Source: JBDRNO01 sp043811005 | Lineage (GTDB): Bacteria; Bacteroidota; Bacteroidia; NORP154 | Assembly (NCBI GenBank): GCA_043811005.1 | Contig: JBDRNO010000288.1 | Span: forward strand, 1-57,387 | DNA length: 57,387 nt | Direction of reading: 5' to 3' | The notes under the pieces: model-generated | The model's database searches: none | Seen by the model: the letters and a program-made list of their open reading frames with translations, nothing else | Told to the model about the DNA's origin: nothing | Shown here: positions 15,801 through 25,500 of the stretch, piece after piece | Layout of the letters: each line of letters begins with the position of its first letter | Position numbering within the stretch: position 1 is the first letter of the stretch | Translations under genes and position numbers: made by a program

Positions 15801-18800
15801 GAATCAGGAATATATGTGGTATTTAATGAATCCGGGCTGGGATTGAAAATCCCGCTGCCACTGCTTGTCCATGTAGCACCCGAACTATTGGTTATAGAAC
15901 CTGAAAGGATTACACCTGATGTGTCAATACATACTGTTGTATCAGGACCAGCATTTGCCGTAGCAGGTGGGATAAAAGTAATTATCATCGAATCACTTGT
16001 CGCAGGGCATGTTCCAGCTCCTGTGGCAGTTAGTGTCAGTGTGATCGTTCCTCCTGCAATATCACTTGCAGTTACGATGTATCCTGCGTTTAACGTATTC
16101 TGATCAGGGCTGAAAGTACCTGTACCGCTTGTTGACCACTGTGCACTGGTAGAATTGCTCACACTACCGTTAAGCTGAACGGTATCTGCATTATTACAAA
16201 CAAGTTGGTCTGCACCCGCGTTTACTGTAGGAGTAATGGTGATTAACATACTATCGCTTACAGCATCACAGTTGCCATTTCCCGTTGAAGTTAGTATTAA
16301 GGTAACTGTTCCAGTTGGTGATGAAAGGTCGGTTGCACTGAGAATATAAGTAGTATTCAATATTGTATCGCTTGGACTGAATGTTCCACCGGTAAGACTT
16401 GTCCATATTCCACCTGCCGCATTAGTAACTGAACCGCTTAAAATTGCAATGCTATCAACAGCACAAACATTCTGATCGGGGCCTGCATCAACAATTGGTC
16501 CGGGAGGAATAGTGATCACAATATCATCTGAAACGGAAATACAGTCTCCATTGCCTGTTGATATTAATGTCAGGGTAACAGTTCCGTTCGTGATGTCATT
16601 GGGGTGAAAGATATAATTTGCATTAAGTGTGGTGTCGTCAGGAGAAAAAGTACCGAGACCACTCGTTGACCAGGTACCTCCCGTGGAAGTGGCAACAATA
16701 CCATTCAGTGAAATGGCGGGGTAGTTATCGCAAACAGTAGTATCATCTCCGGCAAAGACAGTGGGAGCAGGTGTAATTGTAACTACCATATCATCCGAAA
16801 CGGCATTACATGTGCCGTTTCCTGTTGAAGTTAATGTAAGAATAACTGTCCCTGCAGCAGTATCAGCATCACTGGGTGTGTATGTAGCATTGAGAAGATT
16901 GGGGCTATCAAAGATTCCGGATCCGTTGGTTGTCCAGATCCCGCCAGAAGCAATAGTAACAGAACCAGATAAACTTACAGAATTATTATTAGCACAAACG
17001 GTTTGGTCAAAGCCTGCGTCAACAGTGGGGGTAGGGGTGAATGTAATTGCCATATTATCAGCAACCGGATTACAGGTTCCATTTCCTGTGGTAGTTAAGA
17101 CCAGGGTAACCGATCCTGCAACAGTATCGGCATCACTCGGGATATAAATGGCATCCAGTGTATTAACATTAGGGCTGAAAGTACCTGAGCCTGTGGTAGA
17201 CCATGTTCCACCCGTAGCGATGGTAAAGGAGCCGTTAAGCTGAACACTGTCAACATCAGAACAAATGGTTGTATCAGGTCCGGCATTGGCGGTTGGGGCA
17301 GGGGTTATAGTGATTATCATATCATCACTTACGGGGATACAGGTTCCAATGCCCGTTGTGGTTAAGGTTAAAGTAACTGACCCTGCAGCAGTATCGGCAT
17401 TACTTGGTTGATAAATAGCGTTAAGTGTATTTACATCAGGGGAAAAAGTGCCGGAACCGCTTGTAGTCCACGTTCCCCCGGTTGCTACCGTTACTGCACC
17501 TTCGAGTGACACACCAATAATATCTGCGCAAACCGTCTGGTCAGGCCCTGCATCCGCAGTAGGGGCTGGAGTTATGGCAATTAACATAGTATCAGTAGTT
17601 GCTTTGCAATTACCATTTCCTATCGTTGTTAAGAAGATGGTTACACTACCTGCTGCTGTATCGGCATTGCTAAAGATGTAGTCCGCATTAAGATTATTCA
17701 CATCAGGGAAAAAAGTACCTGACCCGCTTGTTGACCACTCACCACCAATGGCAATGGTAACAGCACCCGACAAGCTAGCCGAACCCTCATTAGCGCAAAC
17801 TGTTTGGTCAGGCCCGGAATAGACAGTTGGGGCAGGAGTAATAGTAATGATCATGGTGTCTGTTACCGGTGTGCAGCCGGTATTACCAGTAGTTGTAAGC
17901 ACAATGACTACGCTGCCGGCAGCAGTATCTGCAGCACTGGGTATGTAGGTTGCGGTAAGTGAATTTGCATCAGGACTAAAAATGCCTGAACCACTTGTGT
18001 TCCACACACCTCCCGTGGAATTGGTTACTGTACCTGAAAGGGTAATTCCTGCTGTATCTGCACAAACGATTTTATCTGGCCCGGCATCTGCTGTCGGTGG
18101 GTTCTCAATTATAATAACTATAGTATCACTGTCTGCAGGACACGAACCTGTATTGGTAGTGGTAAGCATTAATGTAATTGAGCCAGCAGCAATTTCTCCG
18201 GCAGATGGTGTATAACCGGTATTTAATGAATCACAGCCGGGTGAAAATGTGCCGGAACCACCTGTCCATGTTCCTGTGGTAACACCGGTAACAGAACCAG
18301 ATAAAGTTGTGGTTGGATCGGTAGAACATACCGTATCATTGGGTCCTGCTTCAGCAGTGATAGATGCAGTAAATTCTATTACTGTTACAGTGTCCCTTGC
18401 TGAAGGGCATCCTGTGGAATCCCATACTTCTACCCAATAATCTCCTCCATTGCCTGATGTAACGATTATAGAGTCTCCGGAACCTCCCGTGCTCCATAAA
18501 TATGAATAAGGCGGTTTGCCTCCTGTTGCATTTGCATACAAGGTTACACCCGGACCACCAAAGCATATTGAAGGGTTTTGCGGTGTGATCTGCGTCCCAA
18601 GTGAAAATATAAAATATACAGTAGTTGAGTCACATTTAGTGGTGGTGCCGCTGCAACTAAGCCCTGCAGGGTCACCGCATACTTTATACATCACTGAATC
18701 GGGAAAACTTCCCCAAGGAGTTACAATAACAGTATCACAGCCGGTTGTACAGCTCAGGAATGAATTATAGGTTGAATCAGGAGGTATAGAGGTCCATACA

Positions 18801-19312
18801 ATAGATGATTCAGTGAAACCAATTGCAAAAAGTGTATCTGTGCATGCATCACTAACAATGATGGGATCGGAGATCTCGCCCGATCCAATACCGCTGATGA
18901 TGTACGTATTAGGGTTATTACCGGGTTTGCAGAAAGTTATCCTGTGCGGTCCCTGACCATCAAGACACATGGAATCTCCCACGGCTGTTATTGTGGTTGA
19001 ATCACAATTCAGCATGTAGAACATTGAACCGGCAGGCGAGGCGCCGGAATAAATATCCAGATAAATACCGGCAACCGAAGGGTGTAACGTGATATAGAAC
19101 TCGATACAAACATCTGGAGAAAGGGCGTTGCAACATAGTCCGTCTCTTTGTATAGAAGGACTTATCCAAACACTATCAGGATCGCTCGACAGGTCAACAA
19201 CAAAACTGGGTGTAATACTGTCGCATGCCTGGCTATGCAACTTATGGCTGTATGCAATAAAAATCACCAGAAGGATTGATATAATAAAAAAATTATGTTT
19301 TTTAGCCAGCAT
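12842..19312 (-). CDS. Giant adhesin: 15 Ig/PKD-like repeats, 5 PKD domains, T9SS type B sorting domain
   Basis: A 2156-aa surface protein. The signal peptide (about 1-28) ends in HKLHSQ. A Cys-rich N-terminal region (about 30-310) has no family I recognise. Fifteen repeats of about 88 aa follow (about 320-1640). Their pattern is AGPDQTVCA, LSGAVT, GGTWTTSGSGTFSPD, Y-x-PS-x-ADTAAG, VTLTLTTTGNGTC. Five PKD domains follow (about 1640-2070: WDWDFGDTTMDTTQNP, WYWTFGDGGFDTIRNP and others). The last 85 residues are a gliding-type (type B) C-terminal domain: VPSGFSPDGNGKND, YNEWGEKIFVS, NGWDGTYKGKPQPIGVYVYT, VTLLR. It should be exported by T9SS and held at the surface. The PorP/SprF and PorE-like genes directly downstream are its likely partners. 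It lacks the SprB repeats of the other three giants, and its sorting domain is clearly different from theirs. Confidence 0.95.
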   Translation of the reverse strand: MLAKKHNFFIISILLVIFIAYSHKLHSQACDSITPSFVVDLSSDPDSVWISPSIQRDGLCCNALSPDVCIEFYITLHPSVAGIYLDIYSGASPAGSMFYMLNCDSTTITAVGDSMCLDGQGPHRITFCKPGNNPNTYIISGIGSGEISDPIIVSDACTDTLFAIGFTESSIVWTSIPPDSTYNSFLSCTTGCDTVIVTPWGSFPDSVMYKVCGDPAGLSCSGTTTKCDSTTVYFIFSLGTQITPQNPSICFGGPGVTLYANATGGKPPYSYLWSTGGSGDSIIVTSGNGGDYWVEVWDSTGCPSARDTVTVIEFTASITAEAGPNDTVCSTDPTTTLSGSVTGVTTGTWTGGSGTFSPGCDSLNTGYTPSAGEIAAGSITLMLTTTNTGSCPADSDTIVIIIENPPTADAGPDKIVCADTAGITLSGTVTNSTGGVWNTSGSGIFSPDANSLTATYIPSAADTAAGSVVIVLTTTGNTGCTPVTDTMIITITPAPTVYSGPDQTVCANEGSASLSGAVTIAIGGEWSTSGSGTFFPDVNNLNADYIFSNADTAAGSVTIFLTTIGNGNCKATTDTMLIAITPAPTADAGPDQTVCADIIGVSLEGAVTVATGGTWTTSGSGTFSPDVNTLNAIYQPSNADTAAGSVTLTLTTTGIGTCIPVSDDMIITITPAPTANAGPDTTICSDVDSVQLNGSFTIATGGTWSTTGSGTFSPNVNTLDAIYIPSDADTVAGSVTLVLTTTGNGTCNPVADNMAITFTPTPTVDAGFDQTVCANNNSVSLSGSVTIASGGIWTTNGSGIFDSPNLLNATYTPSDADTAAGTVILTLTSTGNGTCNAVSDDMVVTITPAPTVFAGDDTTVCDNYPAISLNGIVATSTGGTWSTSGLGTFSPDDTTLNANYIFHPNDITNGTVTLTLISTGNGDCISVSDDIVITIPPGPIVDAGPDQNVCAVDSIAILSGSVTNAAGGIWTSLTGGTFSPSDTILNTTYILSATDLSSPTGTVTLILTSTGNGNCDAVSDSMLITITPTVNAGADQLVCNNADTVQLNGSVSNSTSAQWSTSGTGTFSPDQNTLNAGYIVTASDIAGGTITLTLTATGAGTCPATSDSMIITFIPPATANAGPDTTVCIDTSGVILSGSITNSSGATWTSSGSGIFNPSPDSLNTTYIPDSTGTDTLVLTAVGSCNNASDTMILYITLAGLVDAGTDQAICIDDTTVNLSGTVYDVPGATWSTTGTGYFIPDDTTLMATYIISSTDSAVGIVTLILTADTATCNTPVDSMVVTILPPPVIDAGTDDTVCANNADVVLSATIDTGGVPGVLWTSSGTGIFIPESSTLNATYIPSDNDTAVGTVTLTLTTVGSCFDVSDSLTVTITPAPAADAGLDQTVCRTNPNVILNGNVSIANSGVWTTSGSGTFADSSDLNTTYIPSSADTTVGNVTITLTTTGNGLCIPVSDSLVITYTPNQISVDVGPDQTVCQNEIVYLNGVVNIATGGIWSTSGSGIFSPSDTVLDPDYILGLTDTGTVTLILETTSNGGCPSKTDSLIITILDSIQVFASTNDDTVCANSGPIQLNGIVINAPGGIWSTSGSGNFIPNNTSLNPSYLPSAIDILLGSVYLALTSTGGSCNPLSDTISITIIPAPIADFSFTDVCFNDLMTFNDSSTPSADIVMWDWDFGDTTMDTTQNPVHLYGFDGYHTVSLIVTSNNGCTDTVTKFVLTHPLPVAGFSSTAECFVDSAYFTDSSTVDIDSIISWYWTFGDGGFDTIRNPAHLYASEGIYIVSLTIVSSFGCTDNITDSLNVSPGPVAGFTFTNACFPDPIVFIDTSTISSSISPHWIVSWTWDFGDSTSDTIQDPPPHYYSSAGINIITLIVVSEKGCIDSVSMPAPLHPKPSADFIFENICEVDSMNFTDLSSVISPDSIISWTWYFGDGNSSSIQSPSHSYSTYGFYPVDLIVSTNQGCLDTISKVTTVSPSPDARFSVDNNIVSTDENINFTDQSTGSSALPDTIQLDSWQWDFYYPAYGSADSTSAIQNPYNNYSDTGMFIVQLIVMNEYLCTDTIYDSILVHLNPLVPSGFSPDGNGKNDILYIEGGPYAELDFIIYNEWGEKIFVSKKQENGWDGTYKGKPQPIGVYVYTVIAKAIDGKEYKLWGDVTLLR

Positions 19313-19582
19313 TAAATACGGGATAATATTATAGGGTATCTTTATACTGATTTATATAAAAAAAGTTACAAAAAAGATAAAATGTGGAAAAGGGTTCTCA
19401 GGTAAAATATTTGTTACTTTTGAAGTGTTGTCAGGTGTTTCCACCTGCCAACTAACTGCATGAAGTTGAACATTCACGTTAGGTGGAAACACCTGACGAA
19501 ACACTAAATATAATTTATCTGCAAATATTGAGAAGTTACAAGATGTTGAGTGCTGTATTATATTGCCATACCTCAATAAAGC
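19313..19582. other. Spacer between two giant genes
   Basis: I see no gene in these 270 bp. It contains the 19430-19497 hairpin element and AT-rich DNA before the 2156-aa gene. No TAnnTTTG promoter box is visible. Confidence 0.5.
19430..19497. repeat. 68-bp hairpin element with 17-bp perfect arms
   Basis: Arms at 19430-19446 and 19481-19497 are perfect complements (GTCAGGTGTTTCCACCT and its reverse complement) around a 34-nt loop. It lies 86 bp past the stop codon of the 4771-aa gene. It may be a repeated palindromic unit or a stem-loop at the end of the long transcript; no T-tract follows it in the gene direction. Confidence 0.75.
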
Positions 19583-22500
19583 TTAGCGTATCAGGGTAAC
19601 ATGCCCTATATATTCGTGATCATATCCATCGGGATCGGCAGTTTTTATTAGCCATACATAAACATCCTGTTGTGCGATATTCTTGCCATTATTAGCTTTT
19701 CCGTCCCAGCCATCCCATGTATCATACCTGCCGGTATATTTATAGATCAGATCACCCCACCTGTCATAAATGTTCATTTCAAAATATTCAACATCAATAC
19801 CCGAACCTACTGGTTTGAAATATTCATTTCGATCTTTTGTATCCTTATTGGGAGTAAAGGCATTTGGAACAAAAAAGGTGTACTCCGGGTTAAAGGTTAT
19901 GCTGTCTATATAAGTATCAGGACATCCTGAATCTGTTTCAACGGTCAGGGTGATGATATATGTACCTGCTTCACCATAAATATGTAATGGATCTGTCATG
20001 GTGGAGGAGTTGTTCGCACCCGATTCAGGGTCACCAAAATCCCATTTCCATGAAACTACATTATTCGATGAAGCATTAATAAAGTTGACAGTAGGACTCA
20101 GGATTGATGTTACTGCCGGTGATGTAAGAACCACACTATTTTGCTCCATGATAAATTTAGCTGTTGGCTTTTCGTATGCTGATATTTCATCCTGTTTAAC
20201 CAATGTAGAAGAACAGCCTTTATCGGATGTTATTGTTAAGGAAACATCGAAAGTTCCTGCAGAAGTATAGATGTGAGATGTTGAATTGGGTTCATCTGAA
20301 GATTCCCCGTCACCGAAATCCCACCACCAGTCAACAATTATTATTCCGCTTGTTTCACCTGTAAAAGATACATTTACATACGGTTCACATCCCCCTCCGG
20401 TAGCAGAGAAATCAACTTCCGGGTATGGATTAACAGTTACGATAACTGAACCGGTATCATTAAGTGAACAATTGTCACTAACAACAACAGTAAAAGTGGT
20501 GTCATTTATTAATGGCAGATTGGATATAATACCTATAGTATCAGTAGGTCCGCCATTCAACCACATATAAGTGTAAGGAACCCCGTTTCCTCCGCTTGCA
20601 GTTGCAGTAATTGTAGTTGTATCACCATAACAAATTGAAAAGTCTGAAGTGGCAACTGATAAAGGAGGTTTTACAGTTACTGTAACTGTTCCGTCAACTT
20701 CTGAACGGCAGCCGTATTCATCCTCAATAGTAACAAAGTAAGTTGTAGTTGAATCAGGAGTCACTAAAAATGTTTGTACTGCTATTGATGAGTCGGAAAT
20801 TATGGTGTCAAATTGCCAGGTATAAATGTATATGCCAAATCCACCACTGCCTGTTGCAGAGATTTCAGTTGTCTGTCCGTAACATATTGTTTTATCACCG
20901 CTGGTTATTAAGCTGAGAGAGTCCGGCTGGTCAATCAATAAAGGCAAAGAAGCTTCACAACCGTTGAGATCGAAGACAGTAATTGTATAAATACCGGCAG
21001 CTAATCCGGTAGCAGTGGCTGTAGTTTGAGAAACAGGATCGTCCCAAAGATAAGTGAAGTTTGGAGGAGTGCCCAGGGAATCAACAGTGACAGTGGCAGT
21101 TCCCGTGGCATCTCCATAACATTGCACATCTGTAGAGGTTACACTGAAGACAGGACCTGGATTATCATTTATTGTAATAGGAACTATTATTGAACAACCG
21201 TTTGAGTCAGAAACAATAACATCATAACTCCCGGCTAATAAGTTAGTAACATTAGAAACTGTTTGATTATCAGGCCATAGATATGAATAAGGTGGTGTAC
21301 CGCCGGAAGGAATGATAATAGCTTCACCATTGGTATCTCCACAGGAAGAGGGAGTAGTGTTCGCAGTATAAGCTAATGGCGCGGGTTCGCTGACAGATAT
21401 TGGCTGATTTACAACACACCCGTTCATATCAGAAACAGTGACATTATATGTTTGGGCAGTGAGATTTGTCACAATGGAAGAATTTCCTGCATTAGGAGAC
21501 CAACTATACGAATAGAAAGGTGTCCCACCGTTTACGCTTATGTAAATTGCCCCATCATCACCACCGTTACAACTTACATTTATCACCGAATCACTGATCA
21601 TAATAGAGTTTGGCTCTGTGATCACAACCGTGTTTGTTGTTATACAGCCATTAATATCTGTGATGATCACATTGTGTGTACCACTGCATAAACCCGTTGC
21701 TGTTGTAATGGTTTGACCATCTGTCCATAGATATGTATAAGGAGTTACTCCGCCAGCAGCAATGACTGTAGCAGAACCGGTGCAACTTCCATAACAGCTT
21801 GCAGGTGATGATGAGATAATTGCGCTTGCTATAGGATTGGGCTCAAATACAACTCCCATCCCTGATGTAACACAACCATTGACATCAGTAACTGATACAG
21901 TATAAGTGCCTCCTGGTAAACCGAAAATAAATGTTACATTACTATCAATTATACCACTTATATCCTCCCACAAATAAGTTAATGGTAGCGCCAATGAGTC
22001 ACCGGTAGCATAGACCGTTGCAGTCCCATTTGAATCACCGGCACAGGAAACATTTGTAATTATTATACTGTCAACAGAAGGACCTGCAATATCATTAATA
22101 ATGACAGGCATGGTATAAAAACAACCATTTGCATCAACAACACCAGGATAATATACACCTGCAAATACATTAGTTATACAGGGTCCTACTGTAGTTAAGG
22201 GATCATCCCATGTAATGACAAAAGGAGCAGCGCCACCGATAACATTCACACATGCCCCGCCATTATCCCAACCGCAGGTTGAAGATGTTGTACTTTCTGC
22301 CAGCCCTAATATCTGTGGCTGGGTGATTATTACAGTTACACTTTCAATACATCCACCGGCATCCGAAACAATAACTGAATATTGACCGGCACATAGGTTA
22401 TCTGCCATAACAGTTGTCTGGAACAACGGGTCATTCCATAAATATGTATATGGAGGTGTTCCACCCGATACACTTGCTGTTGCATTTCCGTCACAGGCAC

Positions 22501-25500
22501 TGTTGCAGGTCACATTGTTTGATGTTATATTGACAACCAATTGCTGTGGTTGGGTTATAGTAACGGAAGTAGTAGCCGTGCATCCGTTGTTATCTGTGAC
22601 TGTCATGGAATAGGTACCTGCACATAAATTGATTGCTTGTGGATTGGGTTGCCCGTCACTCCACTGATATGTATAAGGAGGTGAACCACCGCTAACAAAT
22701 GACTGGGCATAACCGTTACAGTTACCATTGCAGTCAATATTACCGCTGGAAGAAATAGAAGCTGTGAAAAGAGGAGGTGAACCAACAATAGCAGAAGAAG
22801 TAGCGGTACAACCGTAATAATCAGTAACAGTTACATTGAATGTATCTGCACATAAACCACCTGCTGTTTGTGTTGCCTGGGAAGAAGGATCATTCCACAG
22901 GTATGTGTATGGTGCTGTACCATTTAAAGGAGTGGCTGTTGCCGTTCCATCACATGAACCGAAACAGGATTCATCTGTTGAGATTGAGCTGACTGTCATT
23001 GGTGAAGGATTGTTGATCACAAAGGTCCCTATTTTAATACATCCGTTGGCGTCTGTGATGATCACACTGTAAATGCCATTGCAAAGACCTGTGGCGGTGG
23101 AAGTGGTCTGAGAAGAGGGATCATTCCACAGGTAAGTATATGGGGTTGTGCCACCGGCAACGGTAACACCGGCGGTTCCGTCACAATCGCCAAAACAGGT
23201 AGGGCTTGAAGAGTATGGATTAAACAATATCGGTGCCGGTTCGTATATCATAACTGAAGTAGAAGCAATACAACCGTTAGAATCGGTTACAGCTACAGTA
23301 TAAGTGCCTCCTGGCAAGTTTGCGGCAGTGGGCGCTGTCTGACCTAACGGGTCATTCCACAGGTAACTATATGGCAAGGAGCCGCCCAATACACTTACAG
23401 TTGCAAAACCATCATTTCCTCCATTACAGCTAACACTGTCACTTGCTGTAATAGTTGCTGATGGTCCGTTAAGGTCGGCAATGATAATAGTAATAGATTC
23501 AGAGCAGCCATTGGCATCTGTAATTGTAGCAATATAGGGTCCGGCAGTGACACTATTGATAAAAGCAGTAGTGGCACCATTTGACCATAAGTAAGTGTAG
23601 GGAGATATACCACCGGCTACACTCACTGTTGCAATGCCATCCGGTTGACCACAGTTGGCATCACTGTGGAATTCGTTTAGCACTATAGCCAGAGGTTCAT
23701 CAACTATTGCAGTTCCTGATACAATACATCCATTAGCATCCGTAATTGCAACAATATGAGTGTCAGCACATAAACCGGTTGCTGTAGCTGTAAATTGAGC
23801 TAATGGATCATTCCACAAATAAGTATATGGTGCAGTTCCGTCAGCAGGGGAAGCTATGGCTGAACCATCACACACACCATTACAACTCGTACTATTACTT
23901 ATAGTAGAAACAGTTAAAACAGCAGGTTCATTTATGATAGCACTGGCAGTGACAATACATCCGTTTGAGTCTGTAACAGTAACAATATAATTATTTGCAG
24001 AAAGTCCGGTTGCTGTGCTTGTGGTTTGTGATATTTGGTCATTCCAGAGGTAAGTGAATGGAAGTGTACCACCTGACATAGACACAGTTGCTTGTCCGTC
24101 ACTGCCCCCATTACAACCCACATCAGACGTGGAAACTATGGTTGCAGTACCAGCGGGAAGATTATTAACAGTAGCAGTAGCTGTTGCCGTACAGCCCAAA
24201 ATATCAGTAACGGTAACAGTATAAGTTCCAGTTAATAAATTAATAGCAGCAGCAGTGTTTTGTGCACCGGAGTCATCCCATAAATAACCATACAGACCGT
24301 TGCCCCCGGAAGTTGATACAGCGGCAGAGCCATCAGCTAATCCGCAATGAGCATTAACGACTGAAGTTGTGAGAGAAATAACATCGGGTTCACCAATTGT
24401 AACTGATGTAATATCTGTACATCCATTGACATCGGAAACGGTTACTCCGTAAGTTCCTGCACATAATCCGGTTGCAGTAGAGCCCGTTTGTAGCGGGCTT
24501 GTATTCCATATATAAGTATAAGGAGGAGTACCTCCTGTAGCCAATACGGTTGCATCGCCATCACAAACCCCATTACAGGTGGCATCTGTTTGTGAAGAAA
24601 TAGTTACATTCAAAGCATATGGCTCGCTAATGATAACTGATATATTTCCTGTGCATCCATTAGAGTCAATAACGCTAACCACATAACTGTCGGCACATAA
24701 GCCATTTGCGCTGGCAGTGGTTTGGCTGCCAGGATCATCCCATTGATATGTGTAAGGAGGTGTACCGGCAGTTACTAATACTGTTGCAAAACCGTCACAG
24801 CCCCCATTACAACTGGCATCACTAAAGGATGATATACTAAAGGTAGGAGAACCTAAATCATTCACCATCACAGATTTAGTAGCTGTACAACCCGTAAAAT
24901 CAGTTACTAAAATATTATATGTCCCGGAAAATAATCCTGTAGCACATGCAGCGGTTTGGGATAAAGGATCATCCCATTGATAAGTAAAGGGAGAGACACC
25001 ACTGGATACCGTAACACAAGCGCCCCCGTCTGACTGCCCGCAATTTGCACCTGTGAAAGAGACAGATAGTGTTACGGGAGCTGGCTCGGTAATTGTAATA
25101 CTTTCCGATAAACTGCATCCGTTAATATCTGTAACCAAAACGGTATATGTCCCTGCTATCAAGCCGGTAGCGGTAACAGTGGTCTGTAAATTGCCATCAT
25201 CCCATTGATATGTATAGGGTGAAGTACCTCCGCTTATATTTGCAGTAATTTCTCCGGTAGCATTTCCATTGCAATCTACATTAATATTTAAAAACACATT
25301 GGTCAATGATGCGGGTTCAGTTATTGTTGCTGTTGCTGTAACGATACATCCATTGGCATCAGTAATATTATTAGTATATATTCCAGCACAGAGGTTAATA
25401 GCTAATGCAGCAGTTTGTCCATTACTCCATAAGTAAGTATATGGTAATGTACCTCCGCTACCGGAAATTTCTGCATAACCATTGCAGTCGCCATTGCAAT

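Noticed and set aside
14268..16103. Several plus-strand frames of 100-170 aa inside the 2156-aa gene
   Set aside because: They are antisense shadows of regular repeats; all show the same V/P-rich pattern in step with the repeat period.
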